From Paracoccaceae bacterium (lineage in GTDB: Bacteria > Pseudomonadota > Alphaproteobacteria > Rhodobacterales > Rhodobacteraceae): 5,460 bases of DNA. Numbering within the stretch: the first letter of the stretch is position 1; every line of letters starts with the position of its first letter. The position numbers and the translations under genes are program-made. Location: NCBI GenBank assembly GCA_009922885.1, contig RFUP01000176.1, positions 1-5,460 of the forward strand, written 5' to 3'. Below, one piece after another: positions 1 to 4,565 of this stretch. The notes under the pieces are model-generated. The model did no database searches, was not told the DNA's origin, and saw only the letters and a program-made list of their open reading frames with translations.

Positions 1-506
1 TCTTCGGGCATCGTCTCAACTGCCTTGTCGAAGTTCGCGATTTCGAGCGGGCCGAGCATCGCGTTCAATTCCTCACGGATGATGCGGGCAATTTCGTTCC
101 TGTCGGTGAGTCCTTGGATCATCGGGGCTATCCGGTCGGGTAGTGCTTCGGCGATTTGCATGATTGCGGAAAGCAAAGTTCCGAGATGCCGTTCGAGGTC
201 TGCCACAAGGACGGCTTTCCGGCTTGCAATGTCGTTCTCCACTTTGAGCCGCCGCACCTTTTCCGCGAGCAATTCGCATCGATAGTCGTTGAGCGATTTC
301 CCATCGGGGCCGGGTATATCGGCGCGACAATCGCGGAGATTGAATCGAAGCATCACCCGCCGCCATTGCTCCACGTCGTGCCCGTTCGGGCCTTTGCCCG
401 GTAAGTGCGGGGAGATACGCGCATCATTCCGCCAGTTCCAGACACTCTGCCGGGATACTCCGAGGGCTCTGGAAAGGGCTGCGTGGTTTGCTGCTGTTTT
501 GCTCAT
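1..506 (-). CDS. terS: Nu1-like phage terminase small subunit (DNA packaging), C-terminus beyond window
   Basis: The frame is open from the ATG at 506-504 to the left edge, giving 168 complete codons and no stop, so the C-terminus is missing. Residues 7-30 form a helix-turn-helix (ALSRALGVSRQSVWNWRND), as expected for the DNA-binding domain of Nu1-type small terminases. Residues 72-100 are a charged helix (LLAEKVRRLKVENDI) and residues 102-150 are helical (LPDRIAPMIQGL, then IIREEL), resembling the oligomerisation region of packaging proteins of this family. In that family the small subunit binds the packaging site and recruits the large ATPase/nuclease subunit. An in-frame TAA lies upstream at 527-525, so the ATG at 506 is the first plausible start; no clear Shine-Dalgarno precedes it. 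The gene is separated by 195 nt from the DUF3987 gene, so it may have its own promoter. A generic HTH regulator is the main alternative, but the HTH plus long helical tail favours terminase. Confidence 0.75.
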   Translation of the reverse strand, partial: MSKTAANHAALSRALGVSRQSVWNWRNDARISPHLPGKGPNGHDVEQWRRVMLRFNLRDCRADIPGPDGKSLNDYRCELLAEKVRRLKVENDIASRKAVLVADLERHLGTLLSAIMQIAEALPDRIAPMIQGLTDRNEIARIIREELNAMLGPLEIANFDKAVETMPE

Positions 507-701
507 AGGCGTAAAACTGGATTTTTACCCAATAATAGAAAAGAGGTCGGAGAAAGGAGGACGGCTTTCCTTAAGGCATCCAAAGAAAATATTTATCGGG
601 GGGGGTATCGTCGGGATATCCCTGTGCAAGACGTGCAAGACGTGCAACTCGCTGCCGTCTTGCACGAGTTGCACGAGTTGCACAGGGGTCTATTGCCACA
701 C
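507..701. other. Non-coding gap between replication and packaging genes: hairpin array, G8 tract, AT-rich patches
   Basis: No convincing gene lies here. From right to left it holds the symmetric TGCAA array (620-687), a perfect palindrome GGGATATCCC (613-622), a run of eight G (598-605), an AT-rich patch (585-596, AAAATATTTAT) and a second AT-rich patch (519-541) just upstream of the terminase start. On the minus strand TATTAT at 537-532 could be a -10 element for the terminase gene, but no good -35 was seen. Repeats beside AT-rich DNA and next to replication genes resemble a replication origin; this is inference. Confidence 0.6.
620..687. repeat. Symmetric iteron-like array / large stem-loop: three TGCAA units facing three inverted copies
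   Basis: TGCAA occurs at 625-629, 634-638 and 643-647, and its complement TTGCA at 660-664, 669-673 and 678-682, each at exact 9-bp spacing. Two unit types are used: TGCAAGACG (A) and TGCAACTCG (B). The plus-strand order is A A B, a CTGC centre (652-655), then A' B' B' inverted. Arms 620-651 and 656-687 (32 nt each) pair except at three 2-nt internal mismatches, because every A unit faces a B unit. The structure begins 14 nt past the stop of the DUF3987 gene. It could be an iteron origin bound by replication proteins, a transcript-end hairpin, or a regulator site. No U-tract follows on the minus strand, so it is not a classical intrinsic terminator. Confidence 0.9.
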
Positions 702-2189
702 TCACGCCTTTTTGCGGGTGAAAGTTCGGGTGACGTGTCCGCCGCCAGTCGGCTTCGAGTCGGTGCCAGTAAGGTCGCCTTCGGATTCCAGTCGCGCCAG
801 TAATGCGTGAGCTGCTTCCGAGTTGGACACAATCCTCGCCCGGTAAACGTCGCTCGCCTGTATGCCTTCGGGCTTATCGGCGAGAAGTTCGAGCACCTCA
901 TCCCGCTTTGCCCTCCGCCCTTTTGCACGGACTCCGAAAAGGATTTCGAGTTGCTGCTGTGCAAACCAATCGGCAAGGGCGATTGCATTTTTAACGGTGT
1001 CGAGTTCCACCGTCTGCTCGTGAGCCTGCTTTCCCCATGTCGCCGCGTGCAGGCAAACGGCAATCCGCCACGCTTGCTCGTTCCATCGGGCCGCGTAGCT
1101 GCTCACGTCGTGCAAGTCGGTTTTCCGCCGCGCCACGATGCCGTTGAAATGCTCATCCAGTGCCCGCTTTGCTTCCGCCGTTGGGAATATCGTGTGCGGT
1201 TCGCTGGCGAGCCGATACGTTTCGAGGAGTCCGCGAATCAGTGCGCGATACTCCGCCGTTACGTTTGCAGGGATTGGCTGCGGGGCTTCGTTGATTGGCT
1301 GCGGTTCGCATCGGGTGTGGCAAATCAGCATTCGCGGAATCAAACCGCCATCGGAGAGGCTGCGCTCCGCGAGAAGCGAGTCCACCTTATCGGGCTGTGT
1401 GAGCCAGAGTGCCGACAAGCATGGCGATTGCAGACAGACAGGCTCCGCCGAGACTCTATCCACCCGGCAAAAGTCGCCGCTGTATGACTTCAAGTAGATG
1501 CTCTCATCGGTTCGCTTAGTCTTGTTATACTTCCCGAGAAGGTTGTTCACTATCGAACCGGCGTCTGCCGACAAGCTGGCGAGTGATTCGCCACGCCGCG
1601 ATAGCATGACGGCGAGCTGCTCAACGGTCACGTCCTCCGTGCTTAGTCGAGGTGCGTGCAGCTTGAGCTTCACCGCTTCCATCTCTGCTATCTTTTCCGC
1701 GAGCTTCGATTTGATTTCATCGCGCTCACTGTTTGGTTTTTTCGCATACTTTTTCAGCGTATCGATTTCCTCCTTGAGCATGTCGTGCTCCGCCTGCAAT
1801 TGAGGAAGGGCCGAGGTGCGCCACGTTTCCAACAAATCACGCTCAATCTCAATGAACGGCTTTGCAGCGTGCCGAAAAGATTCGCTCTTTCCGCTCCCAC
1901 TCTCCGCACTGGCGAGAATGTAGAGATTTCCGCGTGTGAGCCGCTCCGGGCCGGACTGGATTTGCAATCCCTTCCCGATGGATGCTGAGTGAAAGCCGAG
2001 CACGCAAACGCCTGCCAGGGTTTCGGGGACTCGTTCCGTTGTGCTTATCGCCCGCGCCATCGCCTGCACCTTTGGCGGTAAGCAGTGAGTCGGGAAGGGC
2101 TTCGCGTGCTCGTGCGTTTCGAGCTGAGTGTCTGCCGTGGAGTCCGTCGCCGTCGGCGGTTGCATTAGTGTTTTGCGGCTGTTGCTCAT
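702..2189 (-). CDS. DUF3987 (YfjI-like) P-loop ATPase, likely replication helicase/primase partner
   Basis: This 495-aa protein carries features of the DUF3987 family of mobile-element P-loop ATPases. Residues 88-103 hold a beta strand and Walker A (NLYILASAESGSGKSE, K101/S102). Residues 115-180 are a charged, probably coiled-coil helical insert (KEEIDTLKKYAKK, AEKIAEMEAVKLKL). An acidic segment follows (LSADAGS, D209) where the family usually has a DE pair. A sensor-like LTQP (Q265) and a conserved arginine segment GLIPRML (R286) come next. Residues 425-495 look like a winged helix (VLELLADKPEGIQASDVYRA, ALLARLESEGDL). The family sits beside primases in prophages, satellites and plasmids and probably acts in replication initiation; direct helicase activity is inferred. 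The ATG overlaps the primase stop as ATGA, and GGAGG at 2204-2200 lies 10 nt before it. Residues 298-308 repeat PQPI in a linker. Confidence 0.87.
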   Translation of the reverse strand: MSNSRKTLMQPPTATDSTADTQLETHEHAKPFPTHCLPPKVQAMARAISTTERVPETLAGVCVLGFHSASIGKGLQIQSGPERLTRGNLYILASAESGSGKSESFRHAAKPFIEIERDLLETWRTSALPQLQAEHDMLKEEIDTLKKYAKKPNSERDEIKSKLAEKIAEMEAVKLKLHAPRLSTEDVTVEQLAVMLSRRGESLASLSADAGSIVNNLLGKYNKTKRTDESIYLKSYSGDFCRVDRVSAEPVCLQSPCLSALWLTQPDKVDSLLAERSLSDGGLIPRMLICHTRCEPQPINEAPQPIPANVTAEYRALIRGLLETYRLASEPHTIFPTAEAKRALDEHFNGIVARRKTDLHDVSSYAARWNEQAWRIAVCLHAATWGKQAHEQTVELDTVKNAIALADWFAQQQLEILFGVRAKGRRAKRDEVLELLADKPEGIQASDVYRARIVSNSEAAHALLARLESEGDLTGTDSKPTGGGHVTRTFTRKKA

Positions 2190-3160
2190 GGCAAAAAGTC
2201 CTCCAATTCCGCCGCGTCGTCGGGGTGAATCTGCGTGCAGTCGTTTAAGTCCTTAACGGGTGAGCCGTCGGCTTTTCGGAGTCCGGTGAAATCGAACTTT
2301 TCCACCGTTGCGCCGATACCGTGAAGTTGCGCGAACCACCGCTCCGCTCCGCGCTTCCCTGCGTCGTCGGCGTGTGCGTATATGGTCACACGCTTTCCCG
2401 CGAGCATTGGCAGTGCAGCTTCGTGGATGCGCTGATTTGCGCCTAGCATCGCCACGGGGCAAACGTCGGCGAGTCTGTCCGCTCTCACGATGAAGTGGAA
2501 AGCCGCGAGGAAATCGGGTCCGCCTTCGCACAACATTACTGCGGGGTAGTTTTCTGCCTGTGCCGCGCCAAGCGGAAAGCCTGCCCAGCATCCGGGCAAG
2601 GTGAATGACTTTGCGCCGTCGAGATGCTCCCACGGCTTGCCATCGAGTCGGCGAGCCTGTGCGTTGAATCCGTCGCCATCGGTCACAATCCACGCCCGAT
2701 GCCCGCGAAGATTTGCAAAGCGCAAAAGGTCGAGGCTGCGTGCGAGGAATACCGCCCGAAAGTCGAGGCTGCGAAGTTCTGCAAGCTGCCGCATTTCGCT
2801 TTCCGTCCCGTTATCCATCGGCGGGAGTTCGGGCTTTTTGCGTGCCTGCGGTGCCGGTGCCGGTCGCCGTGTCGGCGCGGTTGCATCCCACTTCCCGCCG
2901 CCTGCAAGTTCCATGACTTTCTGACAAGCCGCCTGCCGTGAAAGTCCCGTTGCGAGCATTAGGAAATCAATCACGCTGCCGCGTTGCCCGGTGCGGAGGT
3001 CATTGAATGCGCGGCCATCATTGAAAACCGAAAAGGACGGTTTGCTCGTTCGTTCGTAGAATGGCGAATGGCAGGGGTTTTTCCGGCAGTCTCCCGGCAA
3101 GTTGAGATGCGCCCACACGTCGGGTATGCGGAGCGCGTGCTTTGCGTCGTCGAGGTTCAC
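2186..3160 (-). CDS. Toprim-domain primase with degenerate CHC2-type zinc finger
   Basis: This 324-aa protein begins with a region like the DnaG CHC2 zinc finger: C25-x4-C30-H31, then KPSFSVF (40-46) and RTGQRGSVIDFL (56-67). The usual second pair of cysteines is absent: where CxxC is expected the sequence reads AFNDLRTGQRG, so zinc binding may be reduced or lost. After a proline- and alanine-rich linker (92-114), residues 205-291 form a Toprim fold, with glutamate motif CEGGPDFLAA (E212, D216) and acidic motif YAHADDAGKRG (D265, D266). Such proteins make primers for phage or island replication. The length is short for a full DnaG and no helicase is fused; the adjacent DUF3987 ATPase probably supplies that. 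The GTG start overlaps the previous stop (GTGA) and is preceded by GGAGG 7 nt upstream (3172-3168). The 3' end overlaps the ATPase start by 4 bp. Confidence 0.85.
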   Translation of the reverse strand: MNLDDAKHALRIPDVWAHLNLPGDCRKNPCHSPFYERTSKPSFSVFNDGRAFNDLRTGQRGSVIDFLMLATGLSRQAACQKVMELAGGGKWDATAPTRRPAPAPQARKKPELPPMDNGTESEMRQLAELRSLDFRAVFLARSLDLLRFANLRGHRAWIVTDGDGFNAQARRLDGKPWEHLDGAKSFTLPGCWAGFPLGAAQAENYPAVMLCEGGPDFLAAFHFIVRADRLADVCPVAMLGANQRIHEAALPMLAGKRVTIYAHADDAGKRGAERWFAQLHGIGATVEKFDFTGLRKADGSPVKDLNDCTQIHPDDAAELEDFLP

Positions 3161-3176
3161 TTCCGCACCTCCGTTT
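3155..3176 (-). repeat. Copy 1 of a 22-bp direct repeat spanning a coupled stop/start with strong Shine-Dalgarno
   Basis: On the minus strand this repeat carries the end of the 80-aa gene (encoding TEVRK), the Shine-Dalgarno GGAGG (3172-3168) and the overlapping GTGA stop/start that opens the primase. It is identical over 22 bp to 3394-3415. The 7-nt spacing to the GTG and the TGA overlap point to translational coupling and settle the choice of the primase start. Confidence 0.92.
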
Positions 3177-3399
3177 CCGATTGTGCGAGTTCCTGCCGCA
3201 AGCCGGGATGCCGCTGAAATAAGTCTTCGATTAGCTCCCGCGCTTCGGACTTCGTGAGCCTCATGGCAAGCCGCGTGATTTGAAGATGCGGGTGCGTTGC
3301 TGCTTGCAAATCCGCCGCTGATAGCCTAGAAGAATCCAGCTCGCCTGAGCTGCCTGCTACCGGATTGCCGGGGCAGGCTCTTTTGTTTTCGGCGTTCAC
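3157..3399 (-). CDS. Small hypothetical protein (80 aa) in the replication operon
   Basis: I do not recognise this protein. It starts at a GTG (3399-3397) overlapping the stop of the AlpA-like gene as GTGA, with GGAGG 7 nt upstream (3411-3407); the strong site and 4-bp overlap support this start and the gene being real. Residues 1-35 are polar and probably disordered; residues 40-75 (ITRLAMRLTKSEARELIEDL) look helical. No signal peptide, membrane segment or metal-binding pattern is visible. It ends in ETEVRK, matching the KTEVRK end of the upstream protein because both ends are encoded by the 22-bp duplicated junction. Position between regulator and primase suggests an accessory replication or regulatory role, but that is context only. 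An internal ATG (3264) is possible but lacks the strong ribosome site. Confidence 0.65.
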   Translation of the reverse strand: MNAENKRACPGNPVAGSSGELDSSRLSAADLQAATHPHLQITRLAMRLTKSEARELIEDLFQRHPGLRQELAQSETEVRK

Positions 3400-3415
3400 T
3401 TCCGCACCTCCGTTT
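3394..3415 (-). repeat. Copy 2 of the 22-bp junction repeat, between AlpA-like and 80-aa genes
   Basis: Identical over 22 bp to 3155-3176. On the minus strand it encodes the TEVRK end of the AlpA-like protein and contains GGAGG (3411-3407) and the GTGA stop/start of the 80-aa gene. The two copies are offset by 239 bp, exactly the length of the 80-aa gene less its 4-bp overlap, so the small gene is flanked as a removable cassette. Confidence 0.92.
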
Positions 3416-3758
3416 TCGCGAGAGATTCGGCTTCGCAGCTTTCGATGTAGCCGAGAATACTTTGCAGATTGAAAAGGCGAGTGCCTTTGACCGCGCCGGG
3501 TTCGCGAATTGATACGGAACGGATTAGCCGCTTGTCGGCGAGTTCGTAGAGCTTGCTGCGTGAAAAGCCGCTGAATCGCTCCGTGCCGCCCTTCGGTGGC
3601 CGAATCCAGACGGGCAAGCCGCTCTGCGACTCCCCGAGCCGCTCGTTCACTTCACGCTGAATGCGTGCCTTCGCAAGTTGGGCCGGGCTTGCTGCCGGGG
3701 AAGTCGGACTTCCATTGTCAGTTGTATTTCTATGTGCTTGGTGCATGACGAGGGGCAC
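3396..3758 (-). CDS. AlpA/MerR-type helix-turn-helix regulator or excisionase-like protein
   Basis: A 120-aa protein with a disordered N-terminus (1-30, rich in Ser, Pro and Ala). Residues 49-108 form a compact winged helix: LPVWIRPPKGGTERFSGFSR, then SKLYELADKRLIRSVSIRE, ending TRLFNLQSILGYIESC. The pattern FSRSKLYELADKRLI resembles the recognition helices of AlpA/MerR-like (HTH_17-type) proteins. In phages and satellites such proteins switch on excision or operon expression; in satellites of Gram-negative hosts AlpA is a typical second gene after the integrase. The start is uncertain: GTG at 3758 is the longest frame, while ATG at 3746 has AAGG 11 nt upstream. It is the first gene of the tight replication cassette and lies downstream of a repeat-rich 178-bp gap, so self-regulation through those repeats is plausible. 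Whether it acts as activator, repressor or excisionase cannot be told from sequence. Confidence 0.8.
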   Translation of the reverse strand: MPLVMHQAHRNTTDNGSPTSPAASPAQLAKARIQREVNERLGESQSGLPVWIRPPKGGTERFSGFSRSKLYELADKRLIRSVSIREPGAVKGTRLFNLQSILGYIESCEAESLAKTEVRK

Positions 3759-3786
3759 CTTACGCTTCTACGGCGTCGCCACGTTC

Positions 3787-3805
3787 GGGGTGCAAATCGC
3801 ACCCC
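3787..3805. repeat. Dyad GGGGTGC-AAATC-GCACCCC
   Basis: A perfect 7-bp inverted repeat with a 5-nt spacer lies 28 nt upstream of the GTG of the AlpA-like gene. No run of T follows on either strand, so a terminator is unlikely. The size and position fit an operator, or an RNA hairpin in the 5' leader of the AlpA-like transcript. Confidence 0.7.
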
Positions 3806-3880
3806 CTAATGCTCCACAATGAACGAAAACACTAGGCCGGAGGTCCGTTCCGCCTCACGGCATCGCACTCACTTTTCCAC

Positions 3881-3909
3881 AAATCGAGCGACGGAAATCG
3901 CAAATCGCA
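3881..3909. repeat. Cluster of AAATCG(C) repeats
   Basis: AAATCG occurs at 3881-3886, 3895-3900 and 3902-3907; the last two are a tandem 7-bp repeat AAATCGC. The tenmer GCAAATCGCA at 3900-3909 is repeated at 3792-3801 inside the proximal dyad, which places the same motif at both ends of the gap. Shared spaced motifs suggest a common binding protein. Confidence 0.65.
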
Positions 3910-3911
3910 GA

Positions 3912-3923
3912 TTCTCGCGAGAA
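3912..3923. repeat. Perfect 12-bp palindrome TTCTCGCGAGAA
   Basis: A fully self-complementary 12-mer 3 bp from the AAATCGC cluster and 13 nt past the stop of the 208-aa gene. Palindromes of this size are typical of dimeric regulator sites. It lacks a loop, so it is a poor RNA hairpin. Confidence 0.7.
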
Positions 3924-3936
3924 CAGCCGTGCAAGA

Positions 3937-4563
3937 CTATTTATTGAGATTTTTGCGGGTCCGCACCTTGTTCGCTGTAACCCTTTCTTTATACCACTCC
4001 CGAAAGCCAATCGTGCAATACATCGCCTCTTCCCGATCAAACCATCCTTTCTCTTCGATGAACGGCAAATCTAAGCGGAGCTTGTGCTCCCTGACGTATG
4101 CGCGAAAAAGTTCCTTTCCTTTGACCCTTGACCCGTTGCGGACAAGTATCAGTCCGTCTTTTGGTATATTGAGCGCACGGATAAACTCTTCGTGTCCCAT
4201 CGGAGGTTTGCTCGTGTCTGTGTAGCGCGCACGTAACTCTTCTTGCCGAGTCTGCGCCGCAAGTCGCGCATCAAACTCGGGCAAACTCGATTTCTGCTCG
4301 GAAATGATGGCCGCGCATTCCCAAACAAGGTTAAGGCACAGCCGCGCAGTCTCGGCGTAATTTGCTAGCTCCCGCCCCGATTCGACCACGAGGGATGCCA
4401 ATTCCATCGCCGTCACTTTCGGACGTTCACTAACGGGAACACGCCGCGCAATCCAATAGGAGACGTGGTGAGGTCCGATTTGCGAGTGCGGCATTCCGTC
4501 GAGTTCCTCCTTTTCTTTGTCGGAGTCGGATTTAACAGGTTTAACCGTGGGCTTTCGTTTCAT
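3937..4563 (-). CDS. Hypothetical protein (208 aa) downstream of the integrase; function unknown
   Basis: I do not recognise this protein. It is highly charged: a lysine-rich N-terminal tail (1-20), a helical stretch (53-90, MELASLVVESGRELANYAE and LCLNLVWECAAII), a charged helix (95-113), and a C-terminal region with aromatic residues (EKGWFDREEAMYCTIGFREW, 171-190) ending in a basic tail. No signal peptide, membrane segment or catalytic motif is evident. The ATG follows the integrase stop by 2 nt, so the two are probably co-transcribed; no clear Shine-Dalgarno is seen, so translation may depend on reinitiation. Its base composition looks less GC-rich than its neighbours, which hints at separate acquisition. 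In satellites and prophages, genes next to the integrase are often cargo such as defence or lysogenic-conversion genes, but nothing in the sequence assigns it that role. Confidence 0.7.
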   Translation of the reverse strand: MKRKPTVKPVKSDSDKEKEELDGMPHSQIGPHHVSYWIARRVPVSERPKVTAMELASLVVESGRELANYAETARLCLNLVWECAAIISEQKSSLPEFDARLAAQTRQEELRARYTDTSKPPMGHEEFIRALNIPKDGLILVRNGSRVKGKELFRAYVREHKLRLDLPFIEEKGWFDREEAMYCTIGFREWYKERVTANKVRTRKNLNK

Positions 4564-4565
4564 GT

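Larger units (their letters stand above)
3759..3936. promoter_or_regulatory. Repeat-rich intergenic region, candidate promoter/operator of the replication cassette
   Basis: This 178-bp gap precedes the AlpA-like gene on the minus strand. It holds a 7-bp-stem dyad (3787-3805), four AAATCG units (3794, 3881, 3895, 3902), the 10-mer GCAAATCGCA twice (3792-3801 and 3900-3909), and a perfect 12-bp palindrome (3912-3923). No convincing -10/-35 pair and no stem followed by a T-run were found. The density of short repeats and dyads just upstream of a regulator gene suggests binding sites controlling the cassette; this is inference. Confidence 0.55.

Noticed and set aside
620..687. CRISPR array
   Set aside because: The repeats are 5-9 bp with 4-bp spacers and half are inverted; no 24-40 bp repeats with unique spacers and no cas genes.
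600..690. Rho-independent terminator after the DUF3987 gene
   Set aside because: The stem is long and well placed, but no U-tract follows it on the minus strand (the next bases are mixed, then a C-run). A role in ending or protecting the transcript is possible but not supported as an intrinsic terminator.
289..1063. Cysteine-rich frames on both strands (CKTCKTC, CTSCTSC) resembling a zinc-binding protein
   Set aside because: The cysteines come from the 9-bp repeat array, whose period is a multiple of three and so repeats in any open frame. These frames overlap the terminase and ATPase genes and have no ribosome site.
3819..3947. 42-codon plus-strand frame in the 178-bp gap
   Set aside because: No Shine-Dalgarno, Arg/Ser-rich composition typical of chance frames, and it covers the repeat cluster and the end of the 208-aa gene.
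3855..4040. 61-aa minus-strand frame
   Set aside because: It starts inside the 208-aa gene in another frame and runs through the repeats; it has no supporting ribosome site or recognisable features.
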